This document shows positions 44,173 through 53,739 of a stretch of DNA of 64,000 nucleotides, piece by piece (the first letter of the stretch is position 1; each line of letters begins with the position of its first letter). A program made the position numbers and the translations under genes. The DNA comes from Gammaproteobacteria bacterium (GTDB taxonomy: Bacteria; Pseudomonadota; Gammaproteobacteria; Poriferisulfidales; GCA-002705445). Location of the stretch: positions 317,366-381,365 of the forward strand of contig JABGXU010000007.1 of NCBI GenBank assembly GCA_018675635.1. Direction: 5' to 3'. The notes under the pieces are model-generated. The model had not been told where the DNA came from. It ran no database searches and saw only the letters and a list, made by a program, of their open reading frames with translations.

Positions 44173-44212
44173 TTTTAAATTATATAAAAATTAATTATTA
44201 GTATACTTATAG

Positions 44213-44602
44213 CTAAGAAAAATCTTCTATAACGCCAATTTCCTTCATCCAGGCTTTAAATCCACCTTTCATATGTGAAACATTTTTATAGCCCATAGTT
44301 TTAAGTGTGTATGCTGCTAATGCAGATCTAGCACCTGAATTACAAAATAATATAATTTCTTTTTCCTTGTTAAAACAATCTTTATAATACTCGCATTTGG
44401 GATCTGCAAAAAATTCTAAATGGCCCCTAGACGCATGGTGCGATCCTGGAATAACTCCATTTTCAATAAGCTCAGCTGTATCTCTTAAATCAATTATATT
44501 AGTTTTACTGGAATTTAATTTTTTTTTTACATCCGCAACAGAAACTTCATCTAAATTTTGTTTCGCAGACTTTATCATTTCTTTTACTGTTATATCGCCC
44601 AT
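44213..44602 (-). CDS. Rhodanese-like sulfurtransferase
   Basis: A 129-residue single-domain rhodanese. The catalytic loop is CNSGARSA with Cys87; the N-terminal part has NIIDLRDTAELIENGVIPGSHH, and KGGFKAWMKEIG is near the end, all family features. No signal peptide, so it is cytoplasmic. It would move sulfane sulfur, for example to cyanide, thiols or sulfur carriers. Its proximity to the mtoX locus, which releases sulfide, is suggestive only. Confidence 0.9.
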   Translation of the reverse strand: MGDITVKEMIKSAKQNLDEVSVADVKKKLNSSKTNIIDLRDTAELIENGVIPGSHHASRGHLEFFADPKCEYYKDCFNKEKEIILFCNSGARSALAAYTLKTMGYKNVSHMKGGFKAWMKEIGVIEDFS

Positions 44603-44747
44603 TACTAATTATCCTTTAAGTTATTTATTAATATCATTTATATTATAATTATATATTATATAACTATTCTTTCATTAGATGTATTTTTTTGCTTTTTAAC
44701 AATAATTAATGTTACTTTAAAAGTAGTTAATAACAATGTGAGCCCAT

Positions 44748-45788
44748 ATGAACTTAGGTAGATTAATAGTTGATGTCGAAGGAGTTGAATTAAATAAAGA
44801 AGATAAGGGGATATTGCAACATCCTAATATTGGCGGTGTAATTTTATTCTCTAGAAATTTTGTTTCTGTAGAACAAATTACTTTATTGATAAAGCATATA
44901 AAATCTTTAAGGTCACCGTCTTTGCTAGTATATGTCGATCAAGAAGGACAGAGAGTTCAAAGATTTAAAAATGGTTTAACAATATTGCCTTCTATTGAGT
45001 CTTTAGGAGAAAAATATAATAATGACCCTGAGGGCTCATGTGAGTTATCTTACGATCTTGGCTGGCTAATTGGTTATGAGCTTGTTTTATTAGGTGTAGA
45101 TGTTAACACTATGCCTGTTTTAGATATTGACTACAAAAGAAGTAATATTGTGAATAAAAGATGTTTTTCTGGTAATCCTAAAATTGTTACTTTATTATCT
45201 GAGTCTTTCATTAATGGTGCAAAGGATTCAGGTATATCTAGCATATGCAAACATTATCCAGGGCATGGTTATGCTAAGACCGATTCTCATGTTGAATTAC
45301 CTGAAGATAATAGAGATTTTAATTCTATATTTAATAATGATTTATTACCTTATAAGAAAGCTATTGATATAAACATTGAGGGAGTAATGACTTCTCATGT
45401 CTTATATAAGAAAATAGATACTTTTCCACCAACACTGTCTAGAAAATGGTTACAGGTGCTAAAAAATGATTTAAGATACAAAGGTCTAATATATTCAGAT
45501 GACCTAAGCATGAAAGCTTTACAGGAATTTGGAAATTTAAGAGATAACTTAATGAATTCTATTGATGCTGGATGTGATTGCCAATTTATATGTAATGATA
45601 GAAAAGGTGTAATAAATATACTTGATGATTTGATTATAAAAAAATCAGATGTGATTAGTAATAAATTAATAAAGTTGAGTATAAATAATAATAATATTAA
45701 TAATACAATAAATAATAAAAAGCGCTTAAAAGTAATAGGTAAATTAGAAAAAATATCTGAAACTAAGCAAATAAGTATAGAGATATAA
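44748..45788 (+). CDS. nagZ: Beta-N-acetylhexosaminidase NagZ
   Basis: NagZ removes GlcNAc from anhydromuropeptides in peptidoglycan recycling. The 346-residue GH3 protein has GVILFSRNF, VDQEGQRVQRF, the active-site loop KHYPGHGYAKTDSHVELP (with the catalytic His region) and YSDDLSMKAL with the nucleophile Asp. No signal peptide, as expected for the cytosolic enzyme. mscS follows four bases later. Confidence 0.94.
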   Translation: MNLGRLIVDVEGVELNKEDKGILQHPNIGGVILFSRNFVSVEQITLLIKHIKSLRSPSLLVYVDQEGQRVQRFKNGLTILPSIESLGEKYNNDPEGSCELSYDLGWLIGYELVLLGVDVNTMPVLDIDYKRSNIVNKRCFSGNPKIVTLLSESFINGAKDSGISSICKHYPGHGYAKTDSHVELPEDNRDFNSIFNNDLLPYKKAIDINIEGVMTSHVLYKKIDTFPPTLSRKWLQVLKNDLRYKGLIYSDDLSMKALQEFGNLRDNLMNSIDAGCDCQFICNDRKGVINILDDLIIKKSDVISNKLIKLSINNNNINNTINNKKRLKVIGKLEKISETKQISIEI

Positions 45789-45792
45789 AATT

Positions 45793-46854
45793 ATGGAAAG
45801 TTTTTTTCAAAATTATAGTTTAGATCATTGGCTTGTAAAGGTCTTGTTAATAATATCTGTCATAATAGTAATTAACATCTTAACAAGATTAGTGCTTAAT
45901 ACTTTAAAGAAGCAGGTTAATAAAACAGAAAATATATGGGATGATTGTATTATTAATTCTATATATAGACCACTTACCATTCTTGTTTGGATACTAGGAA
46001 TAGTTCTTACTTTAGAAGCTTTTAGCAACGATCTAAAAGCTATAACTATTTCTGAAGATATTGTATCTAATTTAAAAAAATCAGGAATTATTTTTGCTAT
46101 TGCGTTATTTTTAACAAATTTATCCAAAAATTTTCAGAACGCTATTATTCAAAGTAATGCAGATAAGATGATAGATGTTGATGTTGCTACTTATGAAGCA
46201 ATAAATAAAATAATAAGACTGTCTGTTATTATTACTTCTAGTTTAATTATTTTACAAACATTTGGATTTAGTATATCTGGAGTTTTAGCTTTTGGTGGAA
46301 TAGGTGGTGTAGCTGTTGGTTTTGCAGCAAAAGACATGCTTGCTAATTTTTTTGGTGGACTAATGATTTATTTGGATAGACCATTTCGTACAGGAGATTG
46401 GATTAGATCTCCTGATAGAGATCTAGAAGGCGTTGTAGAAAATGTAGGATGGCGTCAGACTTCTGTAAGAAATTTTCGTAAAAATGTAATATATATACCT
46501 AATTCTATATTCATGACCATTATTGTTGAAAACCCATCAAGAATGACTCATAGAAGAATTAATGAAGTTATTGGCCTTCGTTATAAAGATTTTCCAAAAA
46601 TGATACCAATAGTAAAAGAAGTTAAGCATATGCTTAAAGCACATAATCGCATTGATCAAAAACAAACAACACTGGTCACATTTAATAATTACAATGATAG
46701 CTCAATAGACTTTTTAGTAAGAGCTTATGCTGATACAACAAATTGGCTAGAATATCATGAAATAAAACAGGATGTTTTAATACAAATTGGTAATATTCTT
46801 GCAAAACATAAGGCTGAAATTGCATTTCCAACTAGAGTTCAAATTAGAGAGTAA
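45793..46854 (+). CDS. MscS-family mechanosensitive channel
   Basis: A 353-residue inner-membrane protein. The pore helix and following loop show the MscS signature GIGGVAVGFAAKDMLANFFGG, then LDRPFRTGDWI, GVVENVGWRQTSVRNF and the beta-domain residues YIPNSIF. About four membrane segments precede the pore helix, so it is larger than E. coli MscS (286) and closer to YbdG/YnaI types. It should open on hypo-osmotic shock. It is four bases behind nagZ and convergent with csiV. Confidence 0.9.
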   Translation: MESFFQNYSLDHWLVKVLLIISVIIVINILTRLVLNTLKKQVNKTENIWDDCIINSIYRPLTILVWILGIVLTLEAFSNDLKAITISEDIVSNLKKSGIIFAIALFLTNLSKNFQNAIIQSNADKMIDVDVATYEAINKIIRLSVIITSSLIILQTFGFSISGVLAFGGIGGVAVGFAAKDMLANFFGGLMIYLDRPFRTGDWIRSPDRDLEGVVENVGWRQTSVRNFRKNVIYIPNSIFMTIIVENPSRMTHRRINEVIGLRYKDFPKMIPIVKEVKHMLKAHNRIDQKQTTLVTFNNYNDSSIDFLVRAYADTTNWLEYHEIKQDVLIQIGNILAKHKAEIAFPTRVQIRE

Positions 46855-46860
46855 TAATAA

Positions 46861-47541
46861 TTAGATATTATTAACTTTTATAATACTTACTACGAATCCA
46901 AAATTATCTCTATCTATATAAGTAATTTTATTTAGTTTTATATTTTGATTGATAACAATGTTTTTCGAAGTAAGAGTTTCTGTAGCAAAAAAACCAGTAG
47001 GTTTCATTCTTTTTCTTTCGTGAATATTGATATGTATTTGGAAAAAATTTTCTTTGATTATAGAGACTGTGCCCTCGTATTCAGATATTGTTCCTGAACT
47101 TAGTATATCAAAATCACTTATTGTTAAGACTTCATCAAGTATTTCATTGCTGTAATCATAACCACCTTTAATTTTAATATTCGCCTTAATTGAAGAGTCT
47201 TGAACCCACTCTAAATGATCAATTATTGTTAAATCACTTTGTCCTTGAAGAATTTTTTTATATTCATTAAAAGTATCTAGCTTGTAATCAGATTCAAATT
47301 TTTCACATGTTATATCATCTTTTAATATACAATTATTAATTATTTGAATTGGAGCTTTGTCGTTATATTTGTCGTCAGTAAAATTTTCTTCAAAATCTCT
47401 ATAGCTGCTTATATTATGAGATATTGCTATAACTTTTACATGATATAAGATTGGATTTAATTGATTTTCTATATTTTCTTCTGCATATGACACACTAAGC
47501 AGATTTAATATTAATATTTGTATTATTAGAATTAATTTCAT
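46861..47541 (-). CDS. csiV: CsiV-like periplasmic protein
   Basis: A 226-residue exported protein: signal peptide to about residue 20 (SVSYAEE) and YHVKVIAISHN, matching the CsiV start in which an extracellular-sensing VxVIxF strand follows the signal. The C-terminus ITYIDRDNFGFVVSIIKV matches the CsiV ending. CsiV binds peptidoglycan and supports the LpoA/PBP1a synthase in Vibrio. The gene lies one base after mfd, the usual CsiV position, which supports the call more than sequence alone. Confidence 0.7.
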   Translation of the reverse strand: MKLILIIQILILNLLSVSYAEENIENQLNPILYHVKVIAISHNISSYRDFEENFTDDKYNDKAPIQIINNCILKDDITCEKFESDYKLDTFNEYKKILQGQSDLTIIDHLEWVQDSSIKANIKIKGGYDYSNEILDEVLTISDFDILSSGTISEYEGTVSIIKENFFQIHINIHERKRMKPTGFFATETLTSKNIVINQNIKLNKITYIDRDNFGFVVSIIKVNNI

Positions 47542-47542
47542 A

Positions 47543-50500
47543 TTATTTTATTGCTTCAATTATATTTGTTATTACAATTTTTTTATCTCTAATGTCTTTA
47601 AAATCTTTTTTATAAATTAAAATATTTTCTTTAGTAAATGATACATTATTATTACTATTATTTATAAACTTTATTAATTTTTCATGACTTATTTTAGCAT
47701 CTTGCTGGAATGATATTTTTAGTATATTTCTTGTTACAACAAGTTTTTTTATACCTATTTTCGAGTATTTAATCTTCATTTTTGTAATATCTATCAAGTT
47801 ATTAACTTCATTTGGCAAGTTTCCAAATCTATTTATTAACTCAATTACAATATTGTCGAGTGATTCGCTAGATTCTGAATTTGCAATTTTTTTATACATT
47901 ATTAACCTTTGATTAATATCGTGTATATAGTCCTCTGGAATTAATGCAATTTCATTTATATCAATTTCTGTTATCACATCAAGCGGATTATTAATATTTG
48001 GTATCTTTCCTGATTTTATCAATAAAATAGCTTTTGATAAAATTCTATTATAAAGTGAAAAGCCTATCTCTTGAATTTCACCACTTTGTGACTCACCTAG
48101 CAAGGTACCTGCACCGCGAATTTCTAAATCCTTTGAGGCAATAGAAAAACCTGATCCCAAATCTTCCATAGTCTCTAAAGCTTGGAGTCTTTTTTTAGCA
48201 TTAATAGTGATATGATTTATGTCTGGAACTAATAGATAGCAAAAAGCCTGTTTGTTACTGCGTCCAACTCTTCCTCTAATTTGATGTAGTTGTGATAAAC
48301 CAAATTTGTCAGCTTTATTAATAATGATTGTATTAGCATTAGCTATATCAATCCCATTTTCAATAATTGTCGTAGAAAGTAATATATTAAATTTTTTATT
48401 ATAAAATTCTAAAATAACTTTTTCTAATTGCGATGAACTCATTTGAGCATGGGCTATTTTAATTGAATAATTAGGCATTAAATCCTGAAGGTTGTTATAA
48501 ATTAAATTAATATCTTTAACTCTATTATGTAAAAAAAATACTTGACCACCTCTATTAATTTCTCTGTCACACGCTTCTTTGATAATAATATTTTTCCATT
48601 CTGAACTATATGTCTTTATAGGCATTCTATTTTCAGGTGATGTAGCTATAATGCTTAAGTCTCTTAATCCACCAAGAGACATATTTAAAGTTCTTGGTAT
48701 AGGTGTAGCAGTTAATGTTAAGACATTGACTTCGTCTCTCATTTTTTTTAAAAATTCTTTATGTCTTACGCCAAATTTCTGCTCTTCATCCACAATTACA
48801 AGACCTAAAGATTTAAATTTTATATCTTTTTGTATTACTCTATGAGTTCCAACTACAATATTGCAATCTCCTGAATTTATTTCTGATATAATTTTTTTTT
48901 GTTCCGACTTAGTTTTAAATCTTGAAAGACAATAGATTTTGTAAGGCCATTTTTTAAATCTTTCCTTAAAAGTTTTTTCATGTTGCTCCGCTAGTAGCGT
49001 TGTAGGTGCTAATACTACTACCTGCTTAAAGTTAGATGCGCATATAAATGCAGCTCTCATTGCTATCTCAGTTTTTCCAAAACCTACATCTCCACAAACT
49101 AATCTATCCATCAGTTTTTCGGAACTTAGATCTTTAATAATATCTTCTACTGCTGATATCTGGTCTTCAGTTTCGTCGTATATAAATTCATTAGAAAACT
49201 CTTCGTATTCAAAATTATTAATATTATATCGTAGAGTTTTTATTAGAGCTCTTTTTGCATTTATTTCTAGTAATTCTGCGGCAACATCAAAAGCTTTTTT
49301 AGTTGCTTTCCTTTTAGCATTTTGCCATGAAAAACCTCCTAGTTTATGTAAAGGTGCAGTGTCATTTTCTAAAGTATGATATTTATTAACTAAGTGTAAG
49401 GATGATACTGGAACGTATAATTTGTCATTGTCCTCATAAATTATTGTTAAATATTCATTTGAGCGTCCATTATTATCAATATATTTTAAACCGTCGTATC
49501 TTCCAATACCGTGAACTTCATGTACGACTGGCGATCCTATTTCTAAATTTCTTAGTTGGTCTAAAAAGAATGCTGATTTAGTATTTTTTTTACTTACATG
49601 TTGTTTTATTTTTTCTTTTATTATGTCTTTGTGTGTAATAAATGATATTTTAAGTTCATTGATTTTGAATGCTTCATTTAAATATTTATTTATAATAAAA
49701 AGTTTATTCTCAGTTGAATTAATATCATTGAGAGAATTTATTAAAGAATATTTAATGTTATTAGTATCAAATATATCTGTGAGCTGTGTAATTTTTTTAT
49801 TATTTTCTGCAAATAGAATTACATAAGAGGATGTTTCGATTAAATTATTCAAATCTAAAATAGGTTTATCTAAATATGGTTTTAGAGATATATCTGGAAT
49901 TGCTGAAATATTATAGTTATATGAGTCCTTAGATAAATTTTTATTAGTATAAATTTCGTGTTTTATTTTACTATTAACAATATTAATTAAATCATTTTTT
50001 TTTAAATAAACATGTTCTGGATTAAGAACTAACTCTTTATTTGCAATAGCATAATCATGTCGTGATTCTATATTATTATATATATCAGTAACTTTATTCC
50101 ATATATCATTATAAATAATTATGTTTTCCTTATTATTAAAATAATCAAAAATATTACTAGTTTTTTTGTACAATAATGGAAAATAATTATTAAAACCTTG
50201 AGGAATTATATTATTACTAATAGATGTATAAATACTACTATTATTTGGATTGCCTTCAAATATTTTTCTATAATTTTTTCTAAATTCAATAATATTTTTA
50301 TCATTAATAATTATATCATTTATTGGAACAGTATATATATTTGCTGGAACATCTTTGTCAAATGTAATTTGCGTATCAACTTTAAAATATTTGATTGACT
50401 CTATAGTTGTGTCATTTAAATCAATTCGTATTGGATAATCATAACCACCAGAAAATATATCAATAATTGATCCTCTTATAGAAAATTCTCCATGAAAATT

Positions 50501-50992
50501 TACTTGCGGGCTATTTATGTAACCAATTTTTGATAATTTTTCTCGCAGATCATTTATATCTATTTCATATCCTTGAGTAAAATTTATTGTTTCTTTTTCC
50601 AAATATTCTCTAGGAATAATTTTTTTTATTATATTATTTATGGTTGTAATTGCTATTACGGTTAAATTTTTTGTATTTATAAAATTAATTAGTTGTAAAT
50701 TTTTTTTAGAGCTTAGATTCTTGTCAGAATCAACCATATCGTATGGCATTTCTTCTGTTTCAGGAATAAAAATTATTTCTGCACTATATTCTTTTTTTAA
50801 CAAATGACTTAATTCTTTATATAATTTTTCTCCTAATGAGTTATTGTCAATAACTATAAGGTATTTATTATTCTTTTTAATTTTTGATGATAAGAATAGT
50901 GAATCAGATGAATATGACAATCCATCAATTGTTCTTGAATCACTATTGTTAAAATATGCTTCAATTTTTTTTATAATTGATAAATTGCTCAT
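47543..50992 (-). CDS. mfd: Transcription-repair coupling factor Mfd
   Basis: Mfd removes stalled RNA polymerase from DNA lesions and recruits UvrA. The 1149-residue protein matches E. coli Mfd (1148). It has the UvrB-like N-terminal region, an RNA-polymerase-interaction domain (GSPVVHEVHGIGRYDGL), the translocase with Walker A CGDVGFGKTEIAMRAAF, DEEQKFG, SATPIPR-like TLTATPIPRTLNMSL and QIRGRVGRS, and the C-terminal TRCF domain. It is divergent from the ccm operon, with about 134 bases between. Confidence 0.97.
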   Translation of the reverse strand: MSNLSIIKKIEAYFNNSDSRTIDGLSYSSDSLFLSSKIKKNNKYLIVIDNNSLGEKLYKELSHLLKKEYSAEIIFIPETEEMPYDMVDSDKNLSSKKNLQLINFINTKNLTVIAITTINNIIKKIIPREYLEKETINFTQGYEIDINDLREKLSKIGYINSPQVNFHGEFSIRGSIIDIFSGGYDYPIRIDLNDTTIESIKYFKVDTQITFDKDVPANIYTVPINDIIINDKNIIEFRKNYRKIFEGNPNNSSIYTSISNNIIPQGFNNYFPLLYKKTSNIFDYFNNKENIIIYNDIWNKVTDIYNNIESRHDYAIANKELVLNPEHVYLKKNDLINIVNSKIKHEIYTNKNLSKDSYNYNISAIPDISLKPYLDKPILDLNNLIETSSYVILFAENNKKITQLTDIFDTNNIKYSLINSLNDINSTENKLFIINKYLNEAFKINELKISFITHKDIIKEKIKQHVSKKNTKSAFFLDQLRNLEIGSPVVHEVHGIGRYDGLKYIDNNGRSNEYLTIIYEDNDKLYVPVSSLHLVNKYHTLENDTAPLHKLGGFSWQNAKRKATKKAFDVAAELLEINAKRALIKTLRYNINNFEYEEFSNEFIYDETEDQISAVEDIIKDLSSEKLMDRLVCGDVGFGKTEIAMRAAFICASNFKQVVVLAPTTLLAEQHEKTFKERFKKWPYKIYCLSRFKTKSEQKKIISEINSGDCNIVVGTHRVIQKDIKFKSLGLVIVDEEQKFGVRHKEFLKKMRDEVNVLTLTATPIPRTLNMSLGGLRDLSIIATSPENRMPIKTYSSEWKNIIIKEACDREINRGGQVFFLHNRVKDINLIYNNLQDLMPNYSIKIAHAQMSSSQLEKVILEFYNKKFNILLSTTIIENGIDIANANTIIINKADKFGLSQLHQIRGRVGRSNKQAFCYLLVPDINHITINAKKRLQALETMEDLGSGFSIASKDLEIRGAGTLLGESQSGEIQEIGFSLYNRILSKAILLIKSGKIPNINNPLDVITEIDINEIALIPEDYIHDINQRLIMYKKIANSESSESLDNIVIELINRFGNLPNEVNNLIDITKMKIKYSKIGIKKLVVTRNILKISFQQDAKISHEKLIKFINNSNNNVSFTKENILIYKKDFKDIRDKKIVITNIIEAIK

Positions 50993-51126
50993 TTAGGTTG
51001 TTCTATAATCGAATAAGTCAGATATTTTACATTATTACTAGCGCAAATGTTTGCTAAGTACAATTTATATAGGTTATTTCATATGTTAGTATTACATACT
51101 CGAAATAATATTATTAGGAAAACGCC

Positions 51127-51774
51127 TTGGAAAGTTTGAAAATTTCAGTAAATTCAGCTACTTGCTACAAAAATAATAGTGTAATTTTCAGTGATATAAA
51201 TATTTCTCTTAAAAATAGTGAAATTATTATTATTATGGGCTCAAATGGATGTGGTAAAACTACATTAATTAAGTCAATAAGTGGTATTCAAAACCTAGAT
51301 TCTGGAGAAATAAAACTAAATAACAAGAATATAGCTACTATTGGAAGCGATTTTAAGGAAGAAATAGTATATGTAGGGCATAAAAATAGTTTAAATAATG
51401 ATTTAACAACAATAGAGAACCTTGAGTATTTGTCAGCATTTGATTCAACTACTGATATTTCTAATACTGCAAATATCAGAAATTTAATGAAAAATCTTAA
51501 TATAGAAAAATATAAAAATTATAGAGTTTCTGATATCTCAGAAGGAAATAAGAAAAAAATATCTTTAATGAGATTATTGTTAACTAAGAAAAAAATTTGG
51601 CTTTTAGATGAGCCTATGAGCTATTTAGATGACGAGTCAATTAATATGCTAATTAATATATTTATAGAGCATCAAAAAAAGGGAGGTTTGATATTCCTAA
51701 CAACACATTATGATTTTTCAAAAAAAATTAATGCCTGTAAAGTATATACAATGAAAGACGCGGAATTAACATGA
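51127..51774 (+). CDS. ccmA: Cytochrome c biogenesis ATPase CcmA
   Basis: CcmA powers release of holo-CcmE from the CcmABCD complex in haem delivery. The 215-residue ABC protein starts with TTG after AGGA and has Walker A GSNGCGKTT, a degenerate signature ISEGNKKKISLMRLLL (the CcmA form), Walker B IWLLDEP and the switch histidine in TTHYD. It is the first gene of a complete ccmABCDEFGH operon and overlaps ccmB by four bases. Confidence 0.93.
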   Translation: MESLKISVNSATCYKNNSVIFSDINISLKNSEIIIIMGSNGCGKTTLIKSISGIQNLDSGEIKLNNKNIATIGSDFKEEIVYVGHKNSLNNDLTTIENLEYLSAFDSTTDISNTANIRNLMKNLNIEKYKNYRVSDISEGNKKKISLMRLLLTKKKIWLLDEPMSYLDDESINMLINIFIEHQKKGGLIFLTTHYDFSKKINACKVYTMKDAELT

Positions 51775-52433
51775 TAAAAACTATATTACTAAAGGAATTA
51801 TCTATATATATTAGAAATTTAAATAGTGTTTTTCTGCCACTAATATTTTTTTTCCTCATCATATCTATATTTCCTTTGGTATTAGGACCCGATAAAGTTT
51901 TATTAAATAAAATAATTCCTGGAGTAATATGGATCACGGCAATACTAACAACTCTGCTAATTTCAAATAATTTTTTTAAAGAAGATTTTAATAGTGGAAT
52001 TATTGAAATATATTTAACATCTGAATCATCTATTGAGCTAATTTTATTTTTAAGAATTATTTCTTGCTGGATATTCACATGTTTGCCAATTATTATTTTT
52101 ATACCGATAGTTTCACTGCTTTTTGAAATACCTTTTTCAAGCTCAATAATACTAGTATTTACTTTATTACTTGGTACTCCAATTTTGATTTCAATTGGTC
52201 TATTTGGTTCTGCTTTAACACTAGGCTTATCTAGAAATAATATATTAACTCCAATACTTATTATTCCTTTCTATATTCCGGTTTTAGTTTTTTCTGCTAG
52301 CGCTATAGAGTCAGTATCTATTGGGTTACCGTATTATTCACAAATTTATATTTTATTAGCTTTACTTATGCTCATTCTACCTACTATGCCATATTTACTT
52401 AAATACACATTGGAGTTTAGTATTAATAATTAA
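51771..52433 (+). CDS. ccmB: Haem exporter membrane subunit CcmB
   Basis: CcmB is the inner-membrane partner of CcmA. The 220-residue protein has six hydrophobic segments. The start LLKELSIYIRNLNSVFLPLIFF, the LPLVLGPD-like PLVLGPDK, and GLFGSALTLGLSRNNIL with LIIPFYIPVLVFSA are typical of the family. It overlaps ccmA by four bases (ATGA) and ccmC follows after two bases. Confidence 0.92.
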   Translation: MIKTILLKELSIYIRNLNSVFLPLIFFFLIISIFPLVLGPDKVLLNKIIPGVIWITAILTTLLISNNFFKEDFNSGIIEIYLTSESSIELILFLRIISCWIFTCLPIIIFIPIVSLLFEIPFSSSIILVFTLLLGTPILISIGLFGSALTLGLSRNNILTPILIIPFYIPVLVFSASAIESVSIGLPYYSQIYILLALLMLILPTMPYLLKYTLEFSINN

Positions 52434-52435
52434 TT

Positions 52436-53164
52436 ATGAATATTTCAACAATTGCTAATCTTAAATTTTTTTACATTAAAACAAAAAATATTTCTTTGTT
52501 TTTGTCAATTATAACCCTAATTTTGTTTATTATTGGTTTGTATTGGGGGCTTTTCATTGCGCCACCTGATTATTTGCAAGGAAATAGTTATAGAATTATG
52601 TTTATTCATGTTCCGGCAGCGTGGTTATCTCTTCAAGTATATATAATTATGGCTGTAACAGCTTTTATTGCCTTAGTGTGGAGAGTTAAAATAATGGAAA
52701 TTATAAGTATACAGTGTGCTCCAATTGGTGGTTTATTCACTTTAATAGCTTTAGTTACTGGCATGATATGGGGCAAGCCTACATGGGGAACTTATTGGGT
52801 ATGGGATGCTAGATTAACTTCTGAGTTAATTTTATTATTCCTATATATAGGAGTAATAATTTTATATTCTGCTTTTACTGATAAAAGACAGGCTGTAAAA
52901 GTCACGTCTATATTAGCTATAATTGGTCTTATAAATATTCCAATTATTCATTTCTCTGTTGAATGGTGGAATACATTGCATCAAGGCCCTACGGTAACTA
53001 AGTTTGAGAAACCTTCAGCACATATTTCTATGTTATTACCACTACTGTATATGTTATTTGTGTTTAATATGTGTTTTATAACAATATTGTTAAAAAGAAT
53101 CAGATTGGGAATATTTCAAAGAGAAAAAAATACAAAATGGGCTGAGGACTATTTAAATGATTGA
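52436..53164 (+). CDS. ccmC: Haem-handling protein CcmC
   Basis: CcmC transfers haem to CcmE. The 242-residue protein has six membrane helices and the tryptophan-rich WWD loop WGTYWVWDARLTSELI, flanked by conserved histidines (FIHVPAAW and HFSVEWWNTLHQGPT). It is typical in length (E. coli 245). The end overlaps the ccmD start by eight bases. Confidence 0.95.
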   Translation: MNISTIANLKFFYIKTKNISLFLSIITLILFIIGLYWGLFIAPPDYLQGNSYRIMFIHVPAAWLSLQVYIIMAVTAFIALVWRVKIMEIISIQCAPIGGLFTLIALVTGMIWGKPTWGTYWVWDARLTSELILLFLYIGVIILYSAFTDKRQAVKVTSILAIIGLINIPIIHFSVEWWNTLHQGPTVTKFEKPSAHISMLLPLLYMLFVFNMCFITILLKRIRLGIFQREKNTKWAEDYLND

Positions 53165-53312
53165 ATTTCTTAATATGGGAAAGCATACAGAATTTATATA
53201 TATTGCGTATATATTTGCGATAATAGTATTATTAGCAGGATATTTGTTTCCACATTTTAATTTAAAAAAGGAAATAAAAAAGAAAAAATATGAAAATAAC
53301 AAAAAAAAATAA
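53157..53312 (+). CDS. ccmD: Small haem-export adaptor CcmD
   Basis: A 51-residue protein with one membrane helix (YIAYIFAIIVLLAGYLF) and a lysine-rich cytoplasmic tail, the usual CcmD layout. Start MIEFLNMGKHTEFI resembles the FMGKHGFFVW-type motif of the family. It overlaps ccmC by eight bases and ccmE by 23 bases, so it is buried in the operon and too short for standard length cut-offs. Position and topology make the call firm. Confidence 0.9.
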   Translation: MIEFLNMGKHTEFIYIAYIFAIIVLLAGYLFPHFNLKKEIKKKKYENNKKK

Positions 53313-53739
53313 AAAACTAATAACAAAATACTTAGTATTATTTTTTGCGCTTTCTAGTTTTAGCGCAATTATAATTTATGCGTTGAGCAAAAATATGGTT
53401 TATTTTTATACACCAACTCAAGCAATAAATAACGAAGCCCCAATTAATTTATCTATTAGAATTGGTGGTATGGTTAAAATTAACTCAGTAAAAAAATCTT
53501 CATCAGATCTAAATGTAACATTTATTGTTCACGATCTTAATCATAAAATTTTTGTACATTATGAGGGAATTTTGCCAGACTTATTTTCGGAAGGGCAAGG
53601 TATAATTATGACTGGAAAATTGATAAATCAGAATAATTTTCTAGCAACTGAAGTTTTGGCTAAACATGATGAAAATTATATGCCTCCTGAAGTTGCTGAT
53701 ATGATGAAAAAAGATAGTGAGGTTTTTTATAAAAAATGA
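53290..53739 (+). CDS. ccmE: Haem chaperone CcmE
   Basis: CcmE covalently holds haem in the periplasm before handing it to CcmF/H. The 149-residue protein has an N-terminal membrane anchor (about residues 13-32), an OB-fold domain (VTFIVHDL, VHYEGILPDLF, GQGIIMTG) and the haem-binding motif H126-D-E-N-Y130 followed by MPPEV. It overlaps ccmD (23 bases) and ccmF (four bases). Confidence 0.96.
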   Translation: MKITKKNKKLITKYLVLFFALSSFSAIIIYALSKNMVYFYTPTQAINNEAPINLSIRIGGMVKINSVKKSSSDLNVTFIVHDLNHKIFVHYEGILPDLFSEGQGIIMTGKLINQNNFLATEVLAKHDENYMPPEVADMMKKDSEVFYKK